NCBI RefSeq assembly: GCF_020782875.1
Contig: NZ_JAJGBN010000001.1
Location: 620,001-684,000, forward strand
Reading direction: 5' to 3'
DNA from: Allomuricauda sp. M10
Lineage (GTDB): Bacteria; Bacteroidota; Bacteroidia; Flavobacteriales; Flavobacteriaceae
DNA length: 64,000 nucleotides
Shown: positions 51,801 through 59,830 of the stretch, one piece after another
How the letters are laid out: each line of letters starts with the position of its first letter
Numbering within the stretch: position 1 is the stretch's first letter
Made by a program: the position numbers and the translations under genes
Notes under the pieces: generated by a model
Told to the model about the DNA's origin: nothing
The model's database searches: none
The model's input: only the letters and a program-made list of their open reading frames with translations

Positions 51801-52513
51801 AATTCCTTTTCCTCATAAAAATCAGGTTTATCGGCAGTTTTCGGGGCAAATTGGATGGCTTTTGGACCTTTGATGAAGGCCACGTTATCCTTGTAGGCCG
51901 AAACAATATCATTAGGGTGGGCTTCCGAAGTCTTTTTGATCAACTTGAATAGGGAAGAAGGCATCTCTTCGCCATCGATTACAAAAGTCCCGTTGAAAAT
52001 TTTATGTCGGCAGTGCTCCGAGTTCACTTGACTGAAACCGAACACCTCGGAATCCGTTAATTTTCGACCTAGTTTTTTAGACAATCCTTCCAGATAGTCC
52101 ACTTCCTCATCACTCAAGGCCAAACCTTCCTTTTGGTTGTAGGCGGCAATGTCCTCAATATCCAAAATGGGCTCGGGAACAATGTTGATGGTAAAAATAT
52201 CCTGTCCAAGGCTCCTATATTTTTGGGAGAGCATGGGGTCGTAATCCGAAAAGTCTTCTGAAACAGCATGATACTCCTCAATCCGAATGATACCCGAAAT
52301 ACCCATGTTCTGCGTAATCTCTGTGGCATTGGTACTCCAAGGGGTTACCATGGCGGCACGTGGGCCAACAAAAAAGGCGTCGAGTGACGCCGCTTCTATC
52401 TTGGGTTGGTTGCCGAACAACCATGTCAGTTTACTGTTGTCTTCCTGAGCAATTTCCTGTGTGGTTTGGACGGCAAAAACCTTGGTAGCCTTGTCCCCAA
52501 AAAAATGGATCAT
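48821..52513 (-). CDS. purL: Phosphoribosylformylglycinamidine synthase, single-chain PurL
   Basis: 1230 residues, the large fused form: N-terminal PurS-like part, two AIRS-type domains (SLKAETHNFPTTVEPFNGAA; GGDNYRIGMGGAAVSSADTG; HDIGSGGLITTLLEMCFADI) and a C-terminal glutamine amidotransferase with nucleophile Cys in LSVGICNGCQLFMEL. Catalyses the fourth step of purine synthesis, FGAR to FGAM. Two stretches do not belong to the family: about residues 295-305 (DPFDSAQERPW) and 968-980 (LSSRAQSRGGERP); both are translations of a dispersed DNA repeat. The frame is intact, so the enzyme is probably functional. Confidence 0.95.
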   Translation of the reverse strand: MIHFFGDKATKVFAVQTTQEIAQEDNSKLTWLFGNQPKIEAASLDAFFVGPRAAMVTPWSTNATEITQNMGISGIIRIEEYHAVSEDFSDYDPMLSQKYRSLGQDIFTINIVPEPILDIEDIAAYNQKEGLALSDEEVDYLEGLSKKLGRKLTDSEVFGFSQVNSEHCRHKIFNGTFVIDGEEMPSSLFKLIKKTSEAHPNDIVSAYKDNVAFIKGPKAIQFAPKTADKPDFYEEKEFNSVLSLKAETHNFPTTVEPFNGAATGSGGEIRDRLAGGKGSLPLAGTAVYMTSYSRLEDPFDSAQERPWEKGMAERDWLYQTPMDILIKASNGASDFGNKFGQPLIAGSVLTFEHQEEARKLGFDKVIMMAGGIGYGKSEQALKDTPKTGDRIVVLGGDNYRIGMGGAAVSSADTGEFSSAIELNAVQRSNPEMQKRASNAIRGLVESHDNPIVSIHDHGAGGHLNCLSELVEETGGKIDTDKLPIGDPTLSKKELIGNESQERMGLVIGEKDMALLDRLAARERSPIYQVGTVTGDHKFTFTSSTTGETPMNLELSDMFGSSPKTIMADTKSQQTYPVLSYSLEFFHDYLEQVLQLEAVASKDWLTNKVDRCVGGRVAKQQCAGPLQLPLNNVGVMALDFKGKEGIATSIGHSPVSALIDPTAGSRNSVAESLTNIVWAPLQDGLKSVSLSANWMWPCRNKGEDARLYEAVKSLSDFVIELGINVPTGKDSLSMKQKYKDGEVLSPGTVIISAAAHCDDITKIVEPVLQKEGGDIYYINFSKDAHKLGGSSFAQILNGIGDEAPSVLDAAYVKTVFNTLQQLIKDRQILAGHDIGSGGLITTLLEMCFADIDLSAELDLTSVGESDIIKLLFSENIGVVLQSKDSSIEKVLEESGIKFNKIGSVSKGNILHIKNNGVEIGLNIESLRDTWFKTSYLLDSKQTANGLAKDRYANYKEQPLKYVFPSNFTGKLSSRAQSRGGERPKAAILREKGSNSEREMANAMFLAGFDVKDVHMTDLITGRETLEDIQFIGAVGGFSNSDVLGSAKGWAGAFKYNEKANKALKDFFARPDTLSVGICNGCQLFMELDLINPEHETHGRMTYNESHKHESNFTSVKIQENNSVMLSNMAGTTLGVWISHGEGKFSLPHNEDQYHIVAKYGYEGYPANPNGSDYNTAMLCDKTGRHLVTMPHIERSTFPWNWAHYPKDRQDVVSPWLQAFVNAREWLEALDN
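49583..49600 (-). repeat. Dispersed-repeat arm inside purL, site 2
   Basis: TCTCGACTGCGCTCGAGA, an 18-base dyad (TCTCGA...TCGAGA) within codons about 972-977 of purL. It has the same core GAGCGCAGTCGA on the reverse strand as the hairpin arm at 55485-55503. It encodes the SSRAQSR segment, a linker just before the amidotransferase domain. Confidence 0.8.
51603..51619 (-). repeat. Dispersed-repeat arm inside purL, site 1
   Basis: TCCTGAGCGGAGTCGAA carries the 12-mer GAGCGGAGTCGA, also present in the hairpin arm at 55519-55537 (as its complement). It encodes FDSAQE near residue 299 of PurL, in a surface loop where relatives have only a short ExxRPW stretch. Confidence 0.75.
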
Positions 52514-52643
52514 ACGAGTGGTGCGTTGAGCGGTTTAAGAAAGTGCAAATTTACGATTTTGGAGTGGAAAATAACGTATCGGATTTTGGATTTGTTAACT
52601 ACCAGTGTTGATAGTGATAGGTGTGGGATGAACAACATTCCTT

Positions 52644-53627
52644 TTATGTCCTATTTCTATTCAAAATACTGACTGTCAGTTTTTTGACCATTTCCATTTC
52701 TTCAGGCTTACTTGAAGCTATGAACAGGGTAAGACTAGCTAAGGTATCGTTGGAAATTATAATGGTTCCATTTTTACGGTACAACATGTTGTTTTCGTTC
52801 AAAAACTTCAAAAAGCAAGCCGCGGCGATGCGTTTATTTCCGTCTACAAAGGAATGGTTCTTCACTATAAAATATAGTAACATGGCCGCTTTTTCTTCAA
52901 TGCTCGCATAGAAATCATTCTTGCCGTACCCTTTGGATATTTGGGTTATGGAACTTTGAAAATTTTGATCTTTTTCTTTCCCGAAAACATCGGAGTCAAA
53001 TTCACTCTTCATTTGTTTCACCAAACGTTGATAATTTTCCATACTTGGATAATGAGCTTTAACCATGGTACTACCTTTACTATCCAAATTTTCATGGTCG
53101 TAATCATCCAAAAGCTCCAATCCCTTTGAAAAATGCCCCAACCACTCATTGTCATCCAATTCGGATTTTGCTTTAATTGCCCTGTGCAGAATAGAAATGC
53201 CATTTTTAAGGATTTGTATTTCTTCATTCTTTTGGGCCAATCGCTTTTCGTTCATGGCAAAACCTTTAACCAAATAATCGTTAAGTCTTTTTGTGGCCCA
53301 TTGTCTGAACTTTGTTCCTTGTATTGATTTTACCCGGTATCCTACCGAGATAATAACATCAAGGTTATAATATTTGGTTACTTGCTGCTGTTGTTTACCT
53401 TGTATGGCACCATGTTGGGTGGTATGTGCAAAATTTGCACTCACCACATCCTCATCTAATTCGCCTTCCTTAAAAATATTTCGGATATGTCGTCCGATCA
53501 CCGTTCTGTCCCTATTAAAGAGATTACCGAGTTGTTCTTGATTCAACCAAACGGTTTCATTGTTAAACTGCACCGATATTTCGGTTTGACCATCATTTCC
53601 TTGATAGATTTCTATTTGATTTTCCAT
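52644..53627 (-). CDS. RhuM-Doc/Fic fusion protein
   Basis: 327 residues from the ATG at 53627. N-terminal RhuM/virulence domain (1-125: VWLNQEQLGNLFNRDRTVIG, RHIRNIFKEGELDEDVVSAN, KYYNLDVIISVGYRVKSIQG, TKFRQWATKRLNDYLVKGFA), then a coiled region and a C-terminal Fic/Doc domain with the catalytic loop HSFVDGNKRIAA at residues 258-269 (His258, Asp262, Gly263, Asn264, Lys265, Arg266). The HxFxDGNKR form is Doc-like, matching kinases or AMP-transferases that modify translation factors. The N-terminal domain may bind DNA or act as a built-in antitoxin. No partner gene adjoins it. Confidence 0.9.
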   Translation of the reverse strand: MENQIEIYQGNDGQTEISVQFNNETVWLNQEQLGNLFNRDRTVIGRHIRNIFKEGELDEDVVSANFAHTTQHGAIQGKQQQQVTKYYNLDVIISVGYRVKSIQGTKFRQWATKRLNDYLVKGFAMNEKRLAQKNEEIQILKNGISILHRAIKAKSELDDNEWLGHFSKGLELLDDYDHENLDSKGSTMVKAHYPSMENYQRLVKQMKSEFDSDVFGKEKDQNFQSSITQISKGYGKNDFYASIEEKAAMLLYFIVKNHSFVDGNKRIAAACFLKFLNENNMLYRKNGTIIISNDTLASLTLFIASSKPEEMEMVKKLTVSILNRNRT

Positions 53628-53644
53628 GATAGGGTAATTCAAAA

Positions 53645-53767
53645 ATGAACCTTGAATGGCTTGAATATCGTCAAATTATTCCAAAAGGACAGGATGATAG
53701 CTTGGAAGAAATTAGGCATATGTTTTTTCAAGGGAAAATTGTGCTTTGGATAAAAAAACAAAGTAGG
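53645..53767 (+). other. Unidentified 40-codon reading frame
   Basis: A short frame MNLEWLEYRQIIPKGQDDSL...IKKQK lies on the + strand in the 247-base gap between the divergent RhuM-Doc and M20 genes. It is well composed for a protein but has no family match I know. It may be the 5' remnant of a gene lost beside the RhuM-Doc gene, a tiny antitoxin, or chance. The remaining gap carries a promoter for the M20 gene. Confidence 0.25.
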
Positions 53768-53815
53768 ATTTTGTCGACTTCATAAAATTGCAGGTACAAG
53801 TCTTTGGATTGGTGT

Positions 53816-53843
53816 TGGTTTTCAACTGATTTCATATCTTAGA
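53816..53843 (+). promoter_or_regulatory. Candidate promoter for the M20 amidohydrolase gene
   Basis: TTG (53816-53818), a 17-base spacer and TATCTTAG (53836-53843), one base off TAnnTTTG. It lies 31 bases ahead of the ATG at 53875 with the spacing expected of Bacteroidota sigma-A promoters. Confidence 0.5.
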
Positions 53844-53874
53844 AGAATTGTAACTAACTCAAATAGCCAACCTT

Positions 53875-55467
53875 ATGAAAAATGCCAAGATCCTGTTGTC
53901 CGGGATAATGATCCTGAGCAGTGTCACCTTTGCATCCGCTCAAAAAAAATACTCCAAAAAACAGATTGAAAAACTAAAAAGCGAAGCCGCTGCTATTGTG
54001 GAGGCCCATAAAAAGCAGTCCCAAGTGATGGTGGACAAGGTTTTCAGCTTTGCCGAACTCGGTTTTCAGGAAGAAGAAAGTTCCAAGTACCTTACTGGCA
54101 TTTTGGAAAGCAACGGTTTTACCATCGAGCATTCCATTTCAGGGATTCCAACCGCATGGTTCGCCACGTGGAGCAATGGCGAAGGTCCCGTAATTGCTTT
54201 AGGTAGTGATGTGGACTGTATTCCAAAAGCATCCCAATACCCAGGAGTGGCCTACCACAAACCTATTGTAGATGGTGCACCAGGACACGGGGAAGGCCAC
54301 AATGCCGGTAACCCGTTAAACATTACTTCCGCTTTGGCCGTGAAAGAAATCATGGAACGCGAAAATATTGGTGGCACCTTGATTTTGTGGCCCGGTATTG
54401 CCGAAGAATTGGTAGCTGCCAAGGCTTGGTACGTTCGAGATGGCCTTTTTGATAAAATTGATATGTGCATCTTTACCCACGTAGGCAATAACTTGGGTGT
54501 TTCCTGGGGACCTACCAGCGGTACAGGACTTATTTCGGTGGAATACCTTTTTGAAGGAGAAGCCGCCCACTCCGCTGGAGCACCTTGGAGAGGCCGTAGT
54601 GCCTTGGATGCCGCTGAATTGATGAACATTGGATGGAACTACAAAAGAGAGCATTTAGATCCCTTAAAGCGTTCCCACTCCATTTTTACGGATGCTGGAG
54701 ACCAACCTAACGTGGTACCTTCCAAAGCTGCCATTTGGTTCTATTTTAGGGATGTGAGCTACGAAGGTATCATGGATATGTATGCCGTAGCCAACGATAT
54801 GGCCAAAGGAGCTGCTCTAATGACCAGTACGACCATGACTTCCCGAGTTTTGGGTACCGCTTGGCCACGGCACTACAACAAGGTGATTGCCGAGACCATG
54901 TACGAAAACATCAAAGATGTGGGACTTCCTACTTGGACAGAAGCCGATCAGCAATTGGCAAAGGCCGTTCAAACTGAAGTAAAGGCCAAAAAAATTGAAG
55001 GACTGCCAACAGAATTGTCCGAATTGGGATTACCGGTTTTGGAGCCCATCAGCGGTGGTTCAGATGACATTGGTGATATTTCATGGAAGGTACCTACCGT
55101 GACCATGCGTTTTCCTTCCAATATTCCGGGATTGCCAGGCCACCACTGGGCCAATGCCATTGCCATGGCCACGCCTATTGCACACAAAGGGGTAACTGCA
55201 GGTGCTAAAGCCGAGGCCATGACCATTTTGGATTTCTTGTTGAAACCGGAATTGTTGACCCAAGCTTGGGATTATTTCAATAACGAACAGACCAAGGAGA
55301 CCAAATACCAGCCGATGATTGCTGGAGATGATATGCCTCCCGTCTATCTGAACAAGGAAAAACAGGACACCTTCCGTCCTGCATTGGAGAAGTTTTACTA
55401 CGATGAGACCAAATATGACTCCTATTTGGAGCAATTGGGGGTTGAATATCCTACGGTAAAACCTTAA
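53875..55467 (+). CDS. M20 family exported amidohydrolase (AbgB-like)
   Basis: 530 residues. Signal peptide (MKNAKILLSGIMILSSVTFA), then an M20D peptidase with metal motifs ALGSDVDCIPKASQYP, GAPGHGEGHNAG, LILWPGIAEELVAAKAWYVR and FTHVGNNLGVSWG; the lid domain runs VEYLFEGEAAHSAGAPWRGR with SALDAAELMNIGWNYKREHL. Closest in layout to AbgB, the p-aminobenzoyl-glutamate hydrolase subunit. Exported, so the substrate is probably an N-acyl amino acid or peptide outside the cytoplasm. No AbgA or transporter neighbour. Confidence 0.92.
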   Translation: MKNAKILLSGIMILSSVTFASAQKKYSKKQIEKLKSEAAAIVEAHKKQSQVMVDKVFSFAELGFQEEESSKYLTGILESNGFTIEHSISGIPTAWFATWSNGEGPVIALGSDVDCIPKASQYPGVAYHKPIVDGAPGHGEGHNAGNPLNITSALAVKEIMERENIGGTLILWPGIAEELVAAKAWYVRDGLFDKIDMCIFTHVGNNLGVSWGPTSGTGLISVEYLFEGEAAHSAGAPWRGRSALDAAELMNIGWNYKREHLDPLKRSHSIFTDAGDQPNVVPSKAAIWFYFRDVSYEGIMDMYAVANDMAKGAALMTSTTMTSRVLGTAWPRHYNKVIAETMYENIKDVGLPTWTEADQQLAKAVQTEVKAKKIEGLPTELSELGLPVLEPISGGSDDIGDISWKVPTVTMRFPSNIPGLPGHHWANAIAMATPIAHKGVTAGAKAEAMTILDFLLKPELLTQAWDYFNNEQTKETKYQPMIAGDDMPPVYLNKEKQDTFRPALEKFYYDETKYDSYLEQLGVEYPTVKP

Positions 55468-55484
55468 GGTTACAGAATACCGTT

Positions 55485-55537
55485 ATATCGAGCGCAGTCG
55501 AGAACTCAAAAGAGCTTATCTCGACTCCGCTCGATAT
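55485..55537. repeat. Imperfect hairpin repeat, candidate bidirectional terminator
   Basis: ATATCGAGCGCAGTCGAGA (55485-55503) and TCTCGACTCCGCTCGATAT (55519-55537) form a 19-bp stem with one mismatch and a 15-base loop, between the convergent M20 and AraC genes. No T-run follows on the + strand, so it may act as a barrier rather than a true terminator. Each arm carries the same core as a repeat inside purL. Confidence 0.75.
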
Positions 55538-55545
55538 GATAAAAA

Positions 55546-56448
55546 TTAATTGAATGACGCCCTAAAAGCCAGCGGTGATTGCTTGGTCTTACTTTTGAAC
55601 AACTTACTGAATGATTGGGAATGCTCGAACCCTAAAGTGTAAGCAATTTCACTGATGGAAAGTTGGGTAGTGGATAATTTTTCCTTGGCTTTCTCTATCA
55701 ATTTTTCATGGATGTGCTGCTGGGTACTTTGTCCCGTCAAGACTTTAAGCAAACTGCTCAGGTAATTGGAAGAAACATTCAGGGTGTCCGCTACGAATTG
55801 GACGGTCGGTATCCCTTTGTCAATGGCTTCCTCTCCGTTGAAATAGGTGTCGAGAAGATTCTCCAACCGAACCAAAACCTCGTGGTTGTTGATCTTTCTC
55901 GTAAGAAACTGTCTTTGATAATATCGTTCGGCATAATTGAGCAATAATTCAAGCTGGGCAATGATAATGTTCTGACTGAATTTGTCGATGTTGGACCGAT
56001 ATTCTTGCTGAATATGCAATAAAACATCGACCAAGGTCTTTTCCTCCTTTTCTGAAAGAAATAGGGCTTCGTTGATGGCATAGCCAAAGAATTCATAGTT
56101 TTTGATGGTTTTAGCCAACGGGGTATTCCACAAGAAATCAGGATGGATGAGCAACAACCAGCCTGAAGGTTTCCTTTCCATTGGAAGCATTTCAAACTGC
56201 AGTACCTGTCTTGGGCCGATGAAACTCAACAAACCTTCATCAAAATCATATTCCTGTTGTCCGTATCTAACTTTGGCCTGTATGTCCCGTTTCAACCCTA
56301 TGGAATAAAAATTTTGCGTCCAAGTGATTTGCTTTTCAATGGTCTGGTAGTCCACTTGACCATAATTGACCACACTGATCAAAGGATGTTCGGGTTTTGG
56401 GAGTGCACAAAAGTTGTGGAACTCACTTAAGGTATTAAAAGTATGCAT
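55546..56448 (-). CDS. AraC-family transcriptional regulator
   Basis: 300 residues. Long N-terminal sensor domain of the cupin-like kind, no known signature, then two helix-turn-helix motifs at the C-terminus: FVADTLNVSSNYLSSLLKVL, STTQLSISEIAYTLGFEHSQ, SFSKLFKSKTKQSPLAF. The inducer is unknown. The short-chain dehydrogenase lies 58 bases upstream on the same strand; the two are likely cotranscribed, and the SDR could process the AraC ligand. Confidence 0.9.
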   Translation of the reverse strand: MHTFNTLSEFHNFCALPKPEHPLISVVNYGQVDYQTIEKQITWTQNFYSIGLKRDIQAKVRYGQQEYDFDEGLLSFIGPRQVLQFEMLPMERKPSGWLLLIHPDFLWNTPLAKTIKNYEFFGYAINEALFLSEKEEKTLVDVLLHIQQEYRSNIDKFSQNIIIAQLELLLNYAERYYQRQFLTRKINNHEVLVRLENLLDTYFNGEEAIDKGIPTVQFVADTLNVSSNYLSSLLKVLTGQSTQQHIHEKLIEKAKEKLSTTQLSISEIAYTLGFEHSQSFSKLFKSKTKQSPLAFRASFN

Positions 56449-56506
56449 ACGCTATTGATAGGTATGGGGCAAGGAGGAAAGCCTTGCCCCATTTTCAAAT
56501 TACACA

Positions 56507-57349
56507 TTAATTTTTAAAGTCCGTGGAATAACTCAATGCTTTGTTGGCCTCCAGTGCAGTTTCCAAGGTTTTCAACTTTTGGTGTGCCATGCCATAAGCG
56601 TCGCTGCCCAAGAACAAATGTAGGGCGGGGTCATCACTTTCGGCTACCTTGATGAGTACCTCTGCAGCTTTTTCGGGATCTCCGAGTTGGTTTCCGGCAA
56701 TCTCTTCTTTATGCAAGCGTTCCGATTCCCTAGCTTGGGCATACACATCCATACGGTTTTTGGCCAATTTCAGGGAATCATCGGATAGAAACTCGGTGCG
56801 AAAATACCCTGGGTATACCACTGTGGCATGTACCCCAAAAGGTCCTCCTTCAGTATACAAAGCCTCTGTTAAACCAACGACGGCAAACTTTGTTGCACAA
56901 TACACGCCAAATCCAGGAAAAGTAGCGACCATGCCCCCAATGGATGCAATGTTGAAAAAATGCCCCGATTGCTGTGCCCTTAAATGGGGCATGGACTTAC
57001 GGATGACGTTCAACAGGCCAAAAACATTCACGTCAAAATTTTGTCTTGATTCCGCATCAGTAATCTCTTCCAACGTTCCATTTTGACCATATCCGGCATT
57101 ATTGACGACCACATCGAGATGACCAAAAGTTTCCAGTACCTGCGAAATAGAAGATTCTACACTTTCCTCGTCCATTAAATCTACTTGGAGTGGTAGGAAA
57201 GCTTCCTGTTTTCCCACGGCATTTTCCAAAGCGTCTAAGCTTCTGGAAGTGGCCGCTACCTGGTATCCGTGGTTCAACAATGTTTTTACCAATGCTAGTC
57301 CCAATCCTTTAGAGGTTCCGGTGACCAACCATACTTTTTTTGTGTCCAT
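56507..57349 (-). CDS. Short-chain dehydrogenase/reductase
   Basis: 280 residues from the ATG at 57349 (the frame extends further without a better start). Classical SDR: cofactor-binding TGTSKGLGLALV (TGxxxGxG), NNAGYGQNG, catalytic Ser in FFNIASIGGMV, and YxxxK in VYCATKFAVVGL. The acidic/Arg pattern TSRSLDALE after strand 2 suggests NADP(H). Substrate unknown. Followed by the AraC gene. Confidence 0.93.
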   Translation of the reverse strand: MDTKKVWLVTGTSKGLGLALVKTLLNHGYQVAATSRSLDALENAVGKQEAFLPLQVDLMDEESVESSISQVLETFGHLDVVVNNAGYGQNGTLEEITDAESRQNFDVNVFGLLNVIRKSMPHLRAQQSGHFFNIASIGGMVATFPGFGVYCATKFAVVGLTEALYTEGGPFGVHATVVYPGYFRTEFLSDDSLKLAKNRMDVYAQARESERLHKEEIAGNQLGDPEKAAEVLIKVAESDDPALHLFLGSDAYGMAHQKLKTLETALEANKALSYSTDFKN

Positions 57350-57467
57350 TTTCTTATAATTTTTATTGTTATGAATTGACACAGCAAAGTTGCCCCGAAA
57401 CGAGAGGGGAGATGTAGTCTAATCTACGGTTGTTGTAGCCGAAATTTTGAAAAGGGAATGAAACAGA

Positions 57468-58679
57468 TTAAAGTTTCTTCAAAAGCGCCATGTAAAATCC
57501 GTCGAAACCGCTTTGGGAGGCATAAACATTCTGCTCCCTAACCAATTCAAATTCTTTTCCGGCTTCGGAAGCCAAGAATTTTTTGACTTGATCCGTATTT
57601 TCCTGCGGAAGGATGGAACAAGTGGCATAGACCATTTGTCCACCTTTTTTCAGCATTTTACTGTAGTTCTGAAGAATGTTCTGTTGTACGTCCATGATAC
57701 GGTCGATGAACTCAGGTTCCAGTTTCCATTTGGAATCAGGATTTCGTTTGATGACCCCCAAACCGGAACAAGGTGCATCCAGCAATAATCGGTCGGCACT
57801 GTTGTGCAGTTTTTTGATGACTTTATTGGAATCGATAACACGGGTTTCCACATTGTGGACCCCATTGCGTCTAGCCCTGATTTTTAGTTTTTTCAACTTG
57901 CTCTCATAGATGTCGAGGGCAATGAGTTGTCCTTTATTCTGCATCATCGAAGCCAAGTGCAGCGTTTTCCCTCCGGCTCCGGCGCAGGCATCGATAACGC
58001 GTTGACCGGGTTCCACTTCCAAATAGGGTGCCACCAATTGTGAAGATGCATCCTGCACTTCAAAAAGGCCATCCTTAAAAGCTTCGGTGGTGAAAACGTT
58101 TTTCCGTTCCTTCAATTTTAAAGCATCGGGATAACCCTTTAAGGTCTCCGTTTCAATCTCTTCCTTCTCTAAAAAAGATTGCAACTGGGGTTTTGGTATT
58201 CTCAGGGTGTTGGTGCGAAGAATGACTTCCGCCTGTTGGTTGAGTGCCGCAATTTCCTTGGTCCATAGTTCGTTGCCCAAGGATTTTTCGCCCAATTCAT
58301 CCATCCAATCAGGAACGGATTCCCTAAACTTCCTGATTTTGGAAAGCTCATCGAACCGTCCTTTGATCCTTCGCTCAGGTGTCCCATCCAATTGTTTCCA
58401 ATCCGGTAATTTTATGCCGCGCAACACGCACCAAACTCCGAACAATCGGAACAAATGGGGGCGGGTATAGGGTTCGTGGGCTTCCGCAATTTCGGTATAC
58501 AACCGTTTCCAACGGACAATGTCATAGGTTGTTTCAGCAATAAAGGCACGATCCCTGGCACCCCAACGTTTGTCATACTTCAATACTTTTTCAATGACCT
58601 TATCGGCATATTCCCCTTCATTAAAGATCAAGTGTAGGGCATCAATTACGGCAAATACCAAGTTTCTGTGTAGACGCAT
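57468..58679 (-). CDS. RsmB/NSUN-family RNA (cytosine-5) methyltransferase
   Basis: 403 residues. SAM-binding domain with DACAGAGGKTLHLASMMQNK, the PCSG motif DAPCSGLGVIKRNPDSKW, and the TC motif VYATCSILPQENTDQVKKFL with the catalytic Cys. An N-terminal NusB-like helical domain precedes it (DALHLIFNEGEYADKVIEKV). Methylates cytosine in rRNA, as RsmB at 16S C967, or in tRNA. The exact target cannot be read from sequence. Divergent from the BNR lipoprotein. Confidence 0.9.
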   Translation of the reverse strand: MRLHRNLVFAVIDALHLIFNEGEYADKVIEKVLKYDKRWGARDRAFIAETTYDIVRWKRLYTEIAEAHEPYTRPHLFRLFGVWCVLRGIKLPDWKQLDGTPERRIKGRFDELSKIRKFRESVPDWMDELGEKSLGNELWTKEIAALNQQAEVILRTNTLRIPKPQLQSFLEKEEIETETLKGYPDALKLKERKNVFTTEAFKDGLFEVQDASSQLVAPYLEVEPGQRVIDACAGAGGKTLHLASMMQNKGQLIALDIYESKLKKLKIRARRNGVHNVETRVIDSNKVIKKLHNSADRLLLDAPCSGLGVIKRNPDSKWKLEPEFIDRIMDVQQNILQNYSKMLKKGGQMVYATCSILPQENTDQVKKFLASEAGKEFELVREQNVYASQSGFDGFYMALLKKL

Positions 58680-58693
58680 GACATAAAATAAGG

Positions 58694-58723
58694 TTGCAAA
58701 GGTATCATTTCTCCTTACTTTTG
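58694..58723 (+). promoter_or_regulatory. Consensus Bacteroidota promoter of the BNR lipoprotein gene
   Basis: TTG (58694-58696), 19-base spacer and TACTTTTG (58716-58723), a perfect match to TTG-N19-TAnnTTTG. The ATG is at 58739, giving a short leader of about ten bases. Best promoter match in the window. Confidence 0.6.
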
Positions 58724-58738
58724 GGGAAAATAAATGTA

Positions 58739-59770
58739 ATGAGGTTATCCATTGTACTTCTGTCGCTATTGGTATTGGCGTCCTGTTCCACTGAAAAAAA
58801 GCAACAACCCTTTCAAACGGTCTCTGTCACCCCTGTTTTTGAAGATTCCGTGAGTATCAGGGCGATAACGTTTTTAGATGGCCAAACCTTGGCATTTGCT
58901 GGGAGTGGAGGGGTTTATGGTACAGTTGATGTAAACAGTAATAAAGTGCGCTCCAACATCCAAACTTACGATTCATTGACCCCAAGTTTTAGGGCAGTGG
59001 GTAAAACATCAAAAGATTTTTTCATGTTATCCATTGAAAGTCCGGCCTTGCTCTATAAAACGGGCGGAAACGGCAAAATGGTAGTAGTTTATAAAGAAGA
59101 AGGGGAGGGCGTTTTTTATGATGCCATGACTTTTTGGAACGATATGGAAGGTATTGCAGTAGGTGATACCGTTGATGGTTGTCTTTCCATCATTTTGACC
59201 AAGGATGGAGGGGAAAGCTGGGCGAAAATTCCTTGTTCGTCATTACCTGAAGGGATTGAAGGAGAGGGTGCTTTTGCGGCAAGCAACAGTAATATTGCAG
59301 TGGCAGGCAACCAAGTTTGGATTGGCACTACAGAAGGACGGATTTATCATTCTGCAGATAAAGGGACGACTTGGAATATTCAACAAACCCCGATCATTCA
59401 TGAAGAACCAACCCAAGGCATCTATTCCATGGATTTTTATGATGAAAACCTTGGCTTTGCTATTGGTGGGGATTATACATCACCGGAATCCAACGAAAAG
59501 AACAAAATCATTACGGTTGATGGTGGAAAAACCTGGAACTTGATTGCCGATGGACAGGAACCGGATTATAAAAGCTGTGTGCAATTTGTGCCCAATTCCG
59601 AGGGCAAGGGATTGGTGACCATAGGATTCACAGGTATTTCGTATTCTGCCGATGGCGGGGAAAATTGGAAAGAACTGAGTGAGGAGTCCTTCTTCACGCT
59701 TCGCTTTTTGAACGATTCCATTGCGTATGCTGCTGGTAGCAATCGAATAGCCAAACTCGAATTCAAATAA
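58739..59770 (+). CDS. BNR/YCF48-type beta-propeller lipoprotein
   Basis: 343 residues from the ATG at 58739, giving an SPII signal peptide (lipobox VLASC, Cys16). Repeated Asp-box blades SxDGGxxW: LTKDGGESWAKIP, HSADKGTTWNIQ, TVDGGKTWNLIA, SADGGENWKELS, spaced about 60-80 residues, form a propeller like the photosystem assembly factor HCF136/YCF48 or sialidase-like proteins. Catalytic residues of sialidases are not evident. Role unknown. A divergent promoter drives it. Confidence 0.85.
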   Translation: MRLSIVLLSLLVLASCSTEKKQQPFQTVSVTPVFEDSVSIRAITFLDGQTLAFAGSGGVYGTVDVNSNKVRSNIQTYDSLTPSFRAVGKTSKDFFMLSIESPALLYKTGGNGKMVVVYKEEGEGVFYDAMTFWNDMEGIAVGDTVDGCLSIILTKDGGESWAKIPCSSLPEGIEGEGAFAASNSNIAVAGNQVWIGTTEGRIYHSADKGTTWNIQQTPIIHEEPTQGIYSMDFYDENLGFAIGGDYTSPESNEKNKIITVDGGKTWNLIADGQEPDYKSCVQFVPNSEGKGLVTIGFTGISYSADGGENWKELSEESFFTLRFLNDSIAYAAGSNRIAKLEFK

Positions 59771-59797
59771 AAAAGAGCGGCGATATCATCGCCGCTC
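59771..59797 (-). terminator. Terminator of the DUF6515-like gene
   Basis: GAGCGGCGAT/ATCGCCGCTC perfect 10-bp stem with an ATC loop, T-run on the reverse strand. It lies in the gap between convergent genes (59770 and 59831) and clearly terminates the minus-strand gene; its + strand use is less certain. Confidence 0.8.
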
Positions 59798-59830
59798 CAG
59801 AATCAATAACCAACCAAAAAACAATTAAAA

